Shown here piece after piece: positions 31,945 to 41,133 of a stretch of 58,825 bases of DNA. The position numbers were made by a program, and so were the translations under genes. The stretch covers positions 1 through 58,825 of the forward strand of contig JACQAO010000100.1 of assembly GCA_016194935.1 (NCBI GenBank), given 5' to 3'. Every line of letters starts with the position of its first letter. The first letter of the stretch is position 1. The notes beneath the pieces are model-generated. The model had not been told where the DNA came from. It searched no databases and saw only the letters and a program-made list of their open reading frames with translations. This stretch comes from Betaproteobacteria bacterium (GTDB lineage: Bacteria > Pseudomonadota > Gammaproteobacteria > Burkholderiales > Rhodocyclaceae).

Positions 31945-33978
31945 TCAATTCACCGTGAACGGGATCGTGGTAGTGGTATTCGATGAGGCGGCGGGTGTGG
32001 ACACCTTCAGGTTGAACGATCCGCTGAACGGCGTCACGCAGGTGGGTACGGCAACCGTTACAAAATGCGTGGTGCCGCCAACAGCATTGGTGTTCGGGAT
32101 TGTCGCTGGCGAAACAGTCACCGTAGCGGCGAGTTTTGCCGGTGCGGTGCTGTCGACCACGGTATTGTCGCCGATGGTCAATGTGCTTCCGGCGGGCATG
32201 GGGTTGTTGTACAGATCCGTTAGAACTACCGGGAAAACCCTGGAGCAACCGGTTCCCATGGTGAGGCTGGTCGAGCTGGCGGTATTGGCGATATTGCCGC
32301 TAAAGACGATCACCAGGCTTTGCCTGACATGCGCCTGCCCCCAGGCGCCGCTACAGGTGTTGGGCTTCTGGGAAGCGTCAACCACGCCCGTGGATAACTT
32401 GCAGGCCTGAATATTCGCCGCATTGAAACTGATGCTCTGCTCTCCAGAATTCCACTGCCCGTTTTCGTTGTTGTCGATGTAAACGTCGCCCAGGTCGTCA
32501 AACGCCTCGCCAGCGTCGTAGAGATTGTTGCCGTTGGCATCGACAAAGTTTTTCTCTCCCAGCGTATACGCCAGGACGGTGACGCGGTTGCGGGTTACTT
32601 TTCCGGACGGCTCGCTGTCGCCAACGGGCCGGTAGGCGGCGCTGACCAGACTGACGGAACATGCGCCAGCGCTGATCTGGCAAGTCGAAGAGGGGACGCC
32701 GGAACTGCCGCTGGAGACGATCTGGCCGCCCTCGGTGATGAAGTTGATGGTGGTGCCGTCCGGTACCAGATTACCCAGGCGATCCGAGGCATGCACGGTC
32801 AGGTTGGTTTTGACTCCATCGACATTGCCGCCGTCGATATTGAAGATCTCCGCCGCCAGGCTGAAGAATTTCTGCGCCGGTCGACCGGTGGATATCGCCA
32901 GCTTGTTGGACTGGCTCGCCAATCCCCCCAGGCTTGCGGTAACCCAGACGGCGGTGGGCGCAGTGCCGGATTGCACCGTCACCGAAACATTGCCGTTGGC
33001 GTCGGTCTGCTTAGTGACGGGGCCGGACGCCAGATTGTCCAGCAGGATTCCACCTGTGCGGGTGGTCAGGTCGAAGCTCACGCTCTGGCTCGCCATGCCG
33101 GCGCCGGCGGTATCCACTACCTTGAATTGAACTGTAGCGGTCTCGGAATAGCCGGCGCCGCCGGTGCCTCTAAGCACCAGCAGCCCGGTAGCGGGTGTCA
33201 CGCCAACAAACTGCACATTCGCCGCCTGGGGGCTGGCTACGGCGACCGTGGTGGATTTTTGCACGGCGTTCACCGATGCCACAATGATGTCCGTCGCTCC
33301 GCAGCCCTTGTCGGTATAGGTCGCGGTGGCTACGCCATTGACCGTTTGCACGCTGGCCGGCAGGCTGGCCTTGCCGCTGGAGGCGCAGCCTGAAGTGAAT
33401 TGCACCGTCATTGGCGCTGGCGGCGGCTGGCCATTGACGGTCAGCGTGGCCGCAACACTGGTCGTGCCATAGGCGGAAATACTCGGCAGGCTAAGGGCCA
33501 ACGCCAGGCTGACGGATGCGGCGCCGACGCTGAATGGCGCGGAAGCGACGATGGACTTACCGCCGACGCTGGCAGTGGCGTTCAAGTAATTCGCGCCGAC
33601 CGCAGTGACGCTTGCAGCATCCAGCCGGACGGTGGCTGCGCCGTTTGCATCAGTGAGCGCTGAAGCCTGGGAAACCACCGCCAGCGCTGGATCGAGGCTG
33701 GTGAAGGTGATCACGCTGTTCGCCTGGGGCGTACCTGTACCATCTTTCAGGATCGCCTTGGCGGACAGGGGGGAACCGATGCTGAGTGAGGTAGCGGCTG
33801 CTCCGGTTGCATCCAGCAGTGACAGGCTCAGGTTGGGAGCGGTTGCGGGCGGCGGCGTGGCGCCGCCGCCATCGCTGCCGCTGCCACTGACGCATCCCAG
33901 GAGTCCCGCCACGCCCAGGCACATCGCCGCAGCGGCAAGTTTTTTCAATATCGCTTTCCGCATATCCGTTCCGATCAT
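31945..33978 (-). CDS. Ig-like (Big_1/invasin-like) surface lipoprotein 1
   Basis: A 677-residue predicted lipoprotein. The signal peptide MRKAILKKLAAAAMCLGVAG ends at lipobox LLGC; Met6 (33963) may be the true start. Then come a Gly/Pro-rich spacer and tandem Ig-like beta domains with SVITFTSLDPALAVVSQASA, ALTDANGAATVRLDA and VTVQFTSGCASSGKASLPAS. About residues 395-560 hold a distinctive module: VHASDRLGNLVPDGTTINFI, VLAYTLGEKNFVDANGNN, then DLGDVYIDNNENGQW, an Asp/Asn-rich calcium-binding-like stretch. Paired Cys residues suggest disulfides. It sits between dgt and gltB in an otherwise conserved operon and is paralogous to the gene at 38877-41111. Confidence 0.82.
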   Translation of the reverse strand: MIGTDMRKAILKKLAAAAMCLGVAGLLGCVSGSGSDGGGATPPPATAPNLSLSLLDATGAAATSLSIGSPLSAKAILKDGTGTPQANSVITFTSLDPALAVVSQASALTDANGAATVRLDAASVTAVGANYLNATASVGGKSIVASAPFSVGAASVSLALALSLPSISAYGTTSVAATLTVNGQPPPAPMTVQFTSGCASSGKASLPASVQTVNGVATATYTDKGCGATDIIVASVNAVQKSTTVAVASPQAANVQFVGVTPATGLLVLRGTGGAGYSETATVQFKVVDTAGAGMASQSVSFDLTTRTGGILLDNLASGPVTKQTDANGNVSVTVQSGTAPTAVWVTASLGGLASQSNKLAISTGRPAQKFFSLAAEIFNIDGGNVDGVKTNLTVHASDRLGNLVPDGTTINFITEGGQIVSSGSSGVPSSTCQISAGACSVSLVSAAYRPVGDSEPSGKVTRNRVTVLAYTLGEKNFVDANGNNLYDAGEAFDDLGDVYIDNNENGQWNSGEQSISFNAANIQACKLSTGVVDASQKPNTCSGAWGQAHVRQSLVIVFSGNIANTASSTSLTMGTGCSRVFPVVLTDLYNNPMPAGSTLTIGDNTVVDSTAPAKLAATVTVSPATIPNTNAVGGTTHFVTVAVPTCVTPFSGSFNLKVSTPAASSNTTTTIPFTVN

Positions 33979-34063
33979 AAGTCAGCCACCCAGTCTGCGG
34001 CTATGTTACATGCCGAACCGCCAGCCGCATAGTGACTGTGACCGCGCTGCATGGTGGAAGCAA

Positions 34064-35185
34064 TCAGATTTCGCCAACGGCGAACAAGCGCCGATGTTCG
34101 CGTATGGCGTAACGATCTGTCATGCCGGCGATATAGTCGGCCACTGCACGCGGCAAGTCGGCAGCCGCCATGCGTTGATACTGCGGCGGCAGGAGTTCTG
34201 CCTCGCTCATGAAAGCGCCGAACAGGTCGCTGACAATACGGCGCGCCTTGTTGGTCATGCGCAGCACCTGGTAGTGCCGGTACAGGTTGTCGCGCAGAAA
34301 AATCTTCAAGCTGCGCTGCTGCGCATGCATGCCGGCGCTGAAGGCCGCCAGGGCGGCGCTGGCATGCACGTCGGCGAGCGTCTGCGGAGCAGCGGCGGCA
34401 ATCTTGCGGCGCGTCTCGGCAACGAGGTCCAGCACCTGGGTATTGATCATGCGCCGGATGGTCTCGTGGATCAGGCGGCGACCGGCCAGATCAGGATACT
34501 CGCGGCGCACCTCGGTGACATGGCAGGAGAACGCGTCCACCTCGTCGAGTTGCTCCAGCGTCACCAGGCCGGAGCGCAGGCCATCGTCGACGTCATGGTT
34601 GTTGTAGGCGATGGCGTCGGCGAGATTGCATATCTGCGCTTCCAGTGAGGGGCTGCGGTTCTCCAGAAAGCGCCGGCCCAGTTCGCCCAAGGTGCGTGCA
34701 TTGGCGAGCGAGCAGTGCTTGAGGATGCCCTCGCGCGTCTCGAAACACAGGTTGAGGCCATCGAAAGCGGCGTAGCGTTCTTCCAGTTGATCGACGGTGC
34801 GCAGGCTTTGCAGGTTGTGCTCGAAGCCGCCGTATTCTTTCATGCAATCGTTCAGCGCATCCTGCCCGGCATGGCCAAAAGGCGTGTGGCCGAGGTCGTG
34901 CGCCAATGAAATGGCCTCCACCAGATCTTCGTTGAGTTGCAGGGCGCGCGCAATGCTGCGGGCGATCTGCGCGACCTCAAGACTGTGCGTGAGCCGGGTG
35001 CGAAACAGGTCGCCTTCGTGATTGACGAACACCTGGGTCTTGTACTCAAGCCGGCGAAAAGCCGTGGAATGAACGATGCGGTCGCGGTCGCTTTGAAATT
35101 CGCCATACTCGACCGGGCCAGGCTCGGCGACAACACGACCGCGCGAGTTGCTGGCACTGACGGCGTAGCTTGCCAGATCAGCCAC
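34064..35185 (-). CDS. dgt: Deoxyguanosinetriphosphate triphosphohydrolase-like protein
   Basis: A 373-residue HD-domain dNTP triphosphohydrolase. It has [40 protein letters not shown], then [19 protein letters not shown], giving the His...His-Asp metal ligands, and [12 protein letters not shown] for the distal Asp. Start: GTG 35185, preceded by GAGG, yields an N-terminus of [16 protein letters not shown] as usual for type 2 enzymes; it overlaps the aroB stop codon by 8 bp. The longer frame to 35293 lies inside aroB. The order aroK-aroB-dgt is common in Betaproteobacteria. Confidence 0.93.
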   Translation of the reverse strand: MADLASYAVSASNSRGRVVAEPGPVEYGEFQSDRDRIVHSTAFRRLEYKTQVFVNHEGDLFRTRLTHSLEVAQIARSIARALQLNEDLVEAISLAHDLGHTPFGHAGQDALNDCMKEYGGFEHNLQSLRTVDQLEERYAAFDGLNLCFETREGILKHCSLANARTLGELGRRFLENRSPSLEAQICNLADAIAYNNHDVDDGLRSGLVTLEQLDEVDAFSCHVTEVRREYPDLAGRRLIHETIRRMINTQVLDLVAETRRKIAAAAPQTLADVHASAALAAFSAGMHAQQRSLKIFLRDNLYRHYQVLRMTNKARRIVSDLFGAFMSEAELLPPQYQRMAAADLPRAVADYIAGMTDRYAIREHRRLFAVGEI

Positions 35186-36275
35186 GGCAACACGCCTCAA
35201 TGGCTGCCGCGATCTCTGCCGCAGGCGCATCAGCATGGGTAACGGCCACGCCGAGATGCTTGAGCAGCACCAGTCGCAACCGGCCGGCAACATTTTTCTT
35301 GTCGTGGCCCATCAACTCCAGATAGCGCTGGACGCCCAGCGGCGCGCCTCGCACCGGCAGGCCGGCGCGTTCCAGCAGGCGGCGGACGCGCAAGACATCG
35401 GCTGCGGCAAGCCAGCCGAGGCGGTGCGACAACTCCGCCGCCATCACCATGCCCGCCGCCACTGCTTCGCCATGCAGCCATTCGCCATAGCCCATGCCGG
35501 TTTCGATGGCATGGCCGAAAGTGTGGCCGAGATTCAACAGGGCGCGACCATCCTGTTGCGCCGTCTCATGCTCATCGGCAGCCACCATTGCGGCCTTGTT
35601 GGCGCAAGAGCATTCGATGGCATGCGCCAGTGCTGCGCCGTCCCGGGCAAGCAGCTTATCCATGCTGGTTTCCAGCCATTCCAGAAATGGCAGATCGCGG
35701 ATCAGTCCGTATTTGATAATTTCCGCCAGGCCCGCAGACAGCTCGTGCTGCGGCAAGCTGTGCAGGGTATCCGTATCGGCGAGCACCAGTTTTGGCTGCC
35801 AGAAAGCGCCGATCATGTTCTTGCCGCGCGGATGGTTGATGCCGGTTTTGCCGCCGACCGAGGAGTCGACCTGCGCCAGCAGGGTGGTTGGTATCTGGAT
35901 AAACGGCACGCCGCGCTGATAAGTGGCGGCGGCGAAACCCGCCAGGTCGCCAACGACTCCGCCTCCCAATGCAATGATTGTAGTGGAACGGTCACAGCGC
36001 TCAGCCAGCAATGTATCGAAGATGCGATTCAGCGTTTCACCGTTTTTATGCTGCTCGCCATCAGGCAGAACGATTTCTGTGATCTCTGCGCCCGCAGCGC
36101 GCAACGGCGCGCTCAGCGCTTCAAGGTACAAAGGCGCAACCGTGACATTGGTGACAATCACGGCGCGAGGAATGGGCAAATGCGGCAGGATCAGGCTGGA
36201 CTGGCGCAGCAGGCCTGCGCCGATGCGGATGGGATAGGCGCGTTCACCCAGGCTGACGTTGAGGGATTTCATCAT
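35178..36275 (-). CDS. aroB: 3-dehydroquinate synthase
   Basis: A 365-residue AroB. NAD and metal-binding landmarks are present: [79 protein letters not shown], and [12 protein letters not shown] near residue 250, which holds zinc ligands. Second step of the shikimate pathway, converting DAHP to 3-dehydroquinate. Directly follows the aroK stop (TAA then ATGATG; Met1 or Met2 could be used). Confidence 0.97.
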   Translation of the reverse strand: MMKSLNVSLGERAYPIRIGAGLLRQSSLILPHLPIPRAVIVTNVTVAPLYLEALSAPLRAAGAEITEIVLPDGEQHKNGETLNRIFDTLLAERCDRSTTIIALGGGVVGDLAGFAAATYQRGVPFIQIPTTLLAQVDSSVGGKTGINHPRGKNMIGAFWQPKLVLADTDTLHSLPQHELSAGLAEIIKYGLIRDLPFLEWLETSMDKLLARDGAALAHAIECSCANKAAMVAADEHETAQQDGRALLNLGHTFGHAIETGMGYGEWLHGEAVAAGMVMAAELSHRLGWLAAADVLRVRRLLERAGLPVRGAPLGVQRYLELMGHDKKNVAGRLRLVLLKHLGVAVTHADAPAAEIAAAIEACCRG

Positions 36276-36815
36276 TTATCCAGTACCGCTTCCAGTTTCG
36301 CCACGCCTGCTCAGCTCGTGTTCAAGCCGCTTCACCAGATGGCCGAAACCGCCGCCGCACTCGATAACAATGTCGGCGATTTCGCGGTACAGCGGATCGC
36401 GTTGCGCATACAGTTCCTGCAGCCTGGCCAGCGGATCGGCGACTTGCAGCAGCGGCCGGTTGCGGCTGTGCCGCGTGCGCTCCCAGAGCTGCCGGGGCTG
36501 TGCGCAGAGGTAGATCACGATGCCGCTGTTTTTCAAATTGGCGCGATTACGCGCATCAAGCACCGCGCCTCCGCCGGTCGCCAGCACCAGGTCTTGCTCC
36601 CGGGTCAGCGCTTCCAGCACCGCCGCTTCGCGGCTGCGAAATCCTGCTTCGCCTTCGATCTCGAAAATCAGGGGAATCCGCACGCCGGTGCGCGATTCGA
36701 TCTCATGGTCCGAATCGGCAAAACGGCGTCCCAGGCGCTTGGCGAGCTGTCGGCCCACAGTGGTCTTGCCGGCGCCCATCAAGCCGACGAAGTAGATGTT
36801 TTCCTTGGCAGGCAT
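36276..36815 (-). CDS. aroK: Shikimate kinase
   Basis: A 179-residue shikimate kinase. The P-loop [19 protein letters not shown] is at residues 12-30. [20 protein letters not shown] holds the shikimate-binding Asp and Arg, ATGGGAVLD the conserved Gly-Gly-Gly, and RPLLQVADP the lid Arg. Phosphorylates shikimate in the pathway shared with the adjoining aroB. In most related genomes aroK directly follows pilQ; here two Ig-like lipoprotein genes intervene. Confidence 0.96.
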   Translation of the reverse strand: MPAKENIYFVGLMGAGKTTVGRQLAKRLGRRFADSDHEIESRTGVRIPLIFEIEGEAGFRSREAAVLEALTREQDLVLATGGGAVLDARNRANLKNSGIVIYLCAQPRQLWERTRHSRNRPLLQVADPLARLQELYAQRDPLYREIADIVIECGGGFGHLVKRLEHELSRRGETGSGTG

Positions 36816-36871
36816 GGGGCGATTGTAGCAATTACAATGCCCTTGAAACCAAAAAAACCGGATGAACCAAA

Positions 36872-38848
36872 CTATGGCCCGAACGGTGAGTTGGGCAACG
36901 TACAGACAGGCGTCGCATCCGTGCTCAAAACCGGCAGATTGAATTTGAGTTCATTGACGAACTCTGTGCCATTCACCACCACTTTGGCGCGGACTCTCGT
37001 CTCTACCCAATTTCCATAATTTTTCAGGTAGGTCAGGTTAAAACTTCCCACGCCACTTGCATTTGTGACCACTGTGGGCGGCAGAGTACCCGCCGTCGCA
37101 TGGGGAGGGGTGATGGAACCCAAGCCGCGGCCATCTCCAAATGGGTCGTAATCTTCTCCCGGATCAAGGATGTCGTTTTCATTCACGTCCTCGTTAGGAA
37201 ACGCATATGTCAATCCTGCGGTTACGATGCCGGGTACTGTTTGAGTGGCATAGGAATATATAGGCGAACAAAATAACGCCCCAGGCGAAACGAGATCGCG
37301 TTTCCCTCTGTAATAGTGTGACGGAAATGCCGACAGAGTCACCGTTGCCCCGGCCACAGCGCCACCCGTGCTGGAAACAACCAGCACTGACATCGGCAAG
37401 GTGTAAGTGGTGCCATTATCCGTCGAGCTGATGGCAGTGGCCTGGCCGAGCGTCACTGAAACACTGGCGCCGGCAACATTAATGGTTTTAATATCCGCCA
37501 CCGCCGGAGTCGCACCCACCACGCTGGCCTTGATTTGCAAGCCGCCCACCGTTGATGCCGAGCCGGAGGTAAACGTAGTTGCCGCCTGGCCGTTACTGTT
37601 TGTGTAAACAACTACAGGGCTGATCTGTTCGCCACTGCCGGTTGAGTTGACTATCTCGAACAGTACCGGAACGTTGCCTACAGTATTTGAGAAGTTGTCG
37701 CGCACTGTGGCAGTCAAGGTCGTGCTATTAACTGTCCCGCCGGTGCTTGGGGCGACGGTCGCCACGCTGGGTTGCAGGCTGATTTGGGTACCCGTCGAGG
37801 CAGACAAAGCAAACACACGGTTAAGGGTGGCCAGCACATTACCGGAACTGTCGAGCGCATCGATCTGAATATTGGCATTGCCGGAATTGGTACTCGCAGT
37901 CAGGGCTTCGGACGCCACGCTTGCTACCGGGGCCACCACACTGATTTTGCCGCCATTGGTCCACGCGCCCAAGGTGGTGGCGAAGCGCACTTGCGTCACG
38001 GTTGTCCCGGAAATGGACTGCGGCACACTCACTGTAATTGTCTTGGACGTCAAGAGAGACAATGGCGTAGGATTTGTTGCGGGGGCGGTAACCGCGAAGC
38101 CGGTGCCGATTGAAGTTACTGCGATGGTAGTGCTGGCAGTGAGCGTTGAGGTCCCATCCGCATTGAGCCAGTCGGCATTGACGGTTACATTCCCCGGCGC
38201 GGTGCCGGTCAGTGTAACGGGGGATGTAGCGCCATTTGCACCGGTAGTAGCCGTGGTTGCGCTGAGGTTTGCAGCGCCGGTGCTTTTACTGTCTATAGAG
38301 AACTTGACTGTCTGGGAGCCTACTCCAACAGACCCCGCATCATTTGCAGTCGCCGCCAACGCCAGGGCTTCGCCAACTTGTCCGATGGATTTTGATGCAG
38401 TCAAGGTTAGCGCAGATCCGCTTACCTGAATCGGGATCAGCGCTGTCACCAAAGCGCCCACAAGTGTAGCGGTGATGCTCTCGGTGCGATTGGTCCTGTC
38501 GCCCCCGCCCGTTGTGGCAAGCGCTGAAAAAGGTATGGTGACAACTCCGGCTGCGCTTGACGGGCCGGAACTGGCCCCAAGCTGCCCGCTGTGCGCGGTG
38601 AATTTTACGATCTGGCCGGAGATCGGCAGATTATTGGCATCCAGAACGCTTGCCGTAATCGTTGTCGAATTAGAGCCGTCCGTTTTTATCGAGGGCGGGG
38701 ATGCGGCGAGAATAATCTGAGTGGCCGTGGTTGGGACAATTTTATTGCTTTCCGGCGCCGCCGCCCCGCCGCTCAGACAAGCCGCCAATCCCAGCGCAGC
38801 AGCCAGCATTGCCAGGGTAAGGGGGATATGTGATTTCGTGGTTTGCAT
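36872..38848 (-). CDS. Ig-like (Big_1/invasin-like) surface lipoprotein 2
   Basis: A 658-residue predicted lipoprotein. The signal peptide ends at LGLAAC (lipobox, Cys24 region), followed by [11 protein letters not shown]. At least four tandem Ig-like repeats follow, each with a Ser/Thr-rich strand pattern such as [20 protein letters not shown] and [14 protein letters not shown], and [22 protein letters not shown]-terminal acidic motif, [21 protein letters not shown], resembles a calcium-binding loop. It differs from lipoproteins 1 and 3 in sequence but shares the overall plan. It is 56 bp upstream of aroK and probably on the pil transcript. Predicted location: outer membrane or cell surface. 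Confidence 0.8.
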   Translation of the reverse strand: MQTTKSHIPLTLAMLAAALGLAACLSGGAAAPESNKIVPTTATQIILAASPPSIKTDGSNSTTITASVLDANNLPISGQIVKFTAHSGQLGASSGPSSAAGVVTIPFSALATTGGGDRTNRTESITATLVGALVTALIPIQVSGSALTLTASKSIGQVGEALALAATANDAGSVGVGSQTVKFSIDSKSTGAANLSATTATTGANGATSPVTLTGTAPGNVTVNADWLNADGTSTLTASTTIAVTSIGTGFAVTAPATNPTPLSLLTSKTITVSVPQSISGTTVTQVRFATTLGAWTNGGKISVVAPVASVASEALTASTNSGNANIQIDALDSSGNVLATLNRVFALSASTGTQISLQPSVATVAPSTGGTVNSTTLTATVRDNFSNTVGNVPVLFEIVNSTGSGEQISPVVVYTNSNGQAATTFTSGSASTVGGLQIKASVVGATPAVADIKTINVAGASVSVTLGQATAISSTDNGTTYTLPMSVLVVSSTGGAVAGATVTLSAFPSHYYRGKRDLVSPGALFCSPIYSYATQTVPGIVTAGLTYAFPNEDVNENDILDPGEDYDPFGDGRGLGSITPPHATAGTLPPTVVTNASGVGSFNLTYLKNYGNWVETRVRAKVVVNGTEFVNELKFNLPVLSTDATPVCTLPNSPFGP

Positions 38849-38876
38849 GCCCGCCTCGACCCTGGCCTGCTTTTGA

Positions 38877-41111
38877 TTAGTTAATGGTAATTTGAATGCT
38901 ATTGACGACGTTTACCGGCGCCGCAGTCACCGTCAGGTTAAAGGTTCCCGCCGGGTAGCCCGTGCCAGGCGCGCCGCCGCCCATGCAGGTGGGGCCGCCA
39001 TCGATGGTGAACTGATGCAAGGTGCCTCCGGCATGCGTCGAATCCGGCACGGTGGGATTGGCAAAAGTGATGGTGGCGGCAGTTTTTGTGGAACTGCCGG
39101 TGGGGGTATACATCACGCTGTTGTTGGCGGAGGCTAGTCCGCTGCCTTGGGCCATCGGGTTATTATTTTCATCCATCAGCCAGAACGCAAACGTCCCTTT
39201 GCAGGCCCCTGCCATGCTGAAAGTATTCTGCGATATCTGCGGCCGGGTTCCTGAAAATATAATGATCCCGCTGCGATGCACATAGGCTTTGATATTGGCG
39301 CCAGCGATCAGGCCGCTGCAGGTATTCGCCTTGCTGGGAGCGTCGAAGTAGCTGCCCGGCAATGGCGCCGTGGCGTATGGAGTGGTGGTGGTGATCTGGG
39401 TAGCGCACGCCACCGGATTGGCAACCGCCTGGTAATTGAAGAACTGCTCGGCCAGGTCTGGCTGGGCTGTGCCGTTGTCCCATCTGCCGTTCTCGTTGGA
39501 ATCGAGGAAGGGATCGCCCAGATCGTAGAAAGTTTCGCCCGAATCCCAGACGTTGTTGCCGTTGGCATCGACAAAGCTTTTTTCACCCAGGGCGTAGGCG
39601 AGCACGCTGACCCGTCCGTTCTGCACGAACAGGTTCGGCCCGATGACGCTGTTATTGTTGATGGCGATGGGATTGCCGGAACTGTCAAACGCCTGCACGG
39701 CCCCGGCAAGATTGGCCGGCGGCAGGTTGGTGGTTTCCCCGTTCGGACGGTAATTGGCGCTCTTCAGGGTCACTGAACAGGTTCCCGCCACCGTCAAACA
39801 GGTTCCCAGACCGGATGTACCGCCTTGTATCTGGCCGCCTTCGCTGACGAAATTGATGACAGTGCCGTCGGGTGCCGGATTGCCCAGGCGGTCAGAAGCG
39901 ATCACCGTCAAGGTGGTAGACGTCCCGTCGTAGGACCAGCCGTTGATATTGTGGGTACTGATGCTTAACGAGAAAAAATTCTGCGTGGGCAATCCGGTGG
40001 TAATCGACAACGCGTTCGACTGACTGGTAATTGCCGGATTCGAGGCGAGCACAGCCACCACCCAAACCGGCGTGGGTACCGGGCCGGAAGTCACGGAAAC
40101 AGTGACTTCGCCTGCCGCATCGCTGGTCTGGCTGGTCGAGGAGAGCGTCACGGCGCTGGTGGTTGATACCGGCGTCAGGGAAAAATTCACCAGTTTTCCG
40201 GCCACGCCGTTGTTGGTGGCGTCGACCACCCTGAACTTGACCAGCGCGCTTTGCGGCAGCGATGCCGCGCCGGTGCCGTTGGTGGCAATCACGGTGGGCG
40301 TGGCCGAGACGAACTGGACATTGTTGGCGACCGGCGCGGCGGCGACGACAGTACCCGTCGAAGTGGCGGAGAGTCCCGCCACGGAAGCCGTCACGGTCTC
40401 CCCCGACGGCGCGCTGGAGCAGGTGTTGTCCTTGTAGGTGGTGGTGGCTACGCCATTGACGCTGGTGACTGGCGAGGTGATGGTGGCCTTGCCGGAGGTG
40501 ACGCAGCCTGAAGTAAAGCTGACGGATATCGGCACCGCCGCCGGCGAGCCATTCACCAGCACTGGAACGCTGATCGAGGTGGACCCGTAAGCGGAGATGC
40601 TGGAGGAACCAATGCTCATCGTCCCCAGGGTGACGCTGGCGCTGCCCACCGCGATGCCCATAGGGCCGCTGGTGGCCGTTCCGGTCGCCCACACCGCCGC
40701 AGCCTGCAATGTCGTCGCACCTGCTGCAGTGAGACTGGCGGCATTGATCGACACGCTGGCGACGCCGTTGGCGCCGGTCAGGGCGGTGCCGGAAACCGGT
40801 GTAAACACCACGAACGCGGGATCAGCGGTAAATGTAACGACTGCCCCCGCAACCGGCTTGCCGGCGGCATCCTTGACTGTGGCCGAGATGTTCGCCTGCG
40901 TGCCGGAAGTCAATGTGTTGGTGGCGGCGCCGGCAGGCGTGGTCATCGTCAGTGTCACTGCCGAGGTTGTGGTCGGCGGCGGGGTGCCGCCGGGAGGAAC
41001 GCCACCCGAGCCGGACCCTGGTGCGCCGCCGCCACCGCCGCAAGCCGCCAGCCCCAGCGTGGCCGTCAATACCGCAGCGATGCGGAAAATTTGTAATTTT
41101 GTGGTCAACAT
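38877..41111 (-). CDS. Ig-like (Big_1/invasin-like) surface lipoprotein 3
   Basis: A 744-residue predicted lipoprotein. The signal peptide MLTTKLQIFRIAAVLTATLG ends at LAAC, followed by a Gly/Pro-rich spacer. Tandem Ig-like domains follow, with GKPVAGAVVTFTADPAFVVF and VSFTSGCVTSGKATI. The C-terminal half parallels lipoprotein 1: VIASDRLGNPAPDGTVINFV, VLAYALGEKSFVDANGNNVW, then YDLGDPFLDSNENGRWDNG. Start: ATG 41111 with AGGG six bases ahead; ATG 41117 is possible. The open frame continues upstream inside pilQ and should be ignored. Starts 23 bp after the pilQ stop. Confidence 0.83.
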   Translation of the reverse strand: MLTTKLQIFRIAAVLTATLGLAACGGGGGAPGSGSGGVPPGGTPPPTTTSAVTLTMTTPAGAATNTLTSGTQANISATVKDAAGKPVAGAVVTFTADPAFVVFTPVSGTALTGANGVASVSINAASLTAAGATTLQAAAVWATGTATSGPMGIAVGSASVTLGTMSIGSSSISAYGSTSISVPVLVNGSPAAVPISVSFTSGCVTSGKATITSPVTSVNGVATTTYKDNTCSSAPSGETVTASVAGLSATSTGTVVAAAPVANNVQFVSATPTVIATNGTGAASLPQSALVKFRVVDATNNGVAGKLVNFSLTPVSTTSAVTLSSTSQTSDAAGEVTVSVTSGPVPTPVWVVAVLASNPAITSQSNALSITTGLPTQNFFSLSISTHNINGWSYDGTSTTLTVIASDRLGNPAPDGTVINFVSEGGQIQGGTSGLGTCLTVAGTCSVTLKSANYRPNGETTNLPPANLAGAVQAFDSSGNPIAINNNSVIGPNLFVQNGRVSVLAYALGEKSFVDANGNNVWDSGETFYDLGDPFLDSNENGRWDNGTAQPDLAEQFFNYQAVANPVACATQITTTTPYATAPLPGSYFDAPSKANTCSGLIAGANIKAYVHRSGIIIFSGTRPQISQNTFSMAGACKGTFAFWLMDENNNPMAQGSGLASANNSVMYTPTGSSTKTAATITFANPTVPDSTHAGGTLHQFTIDGGPTCMGGGAPGTGYPAGTFNLTVTAAPVNVVNSIQITIN

Positions 41112-41133
41112 GGCCATCCCTATCGAAGGTTGC

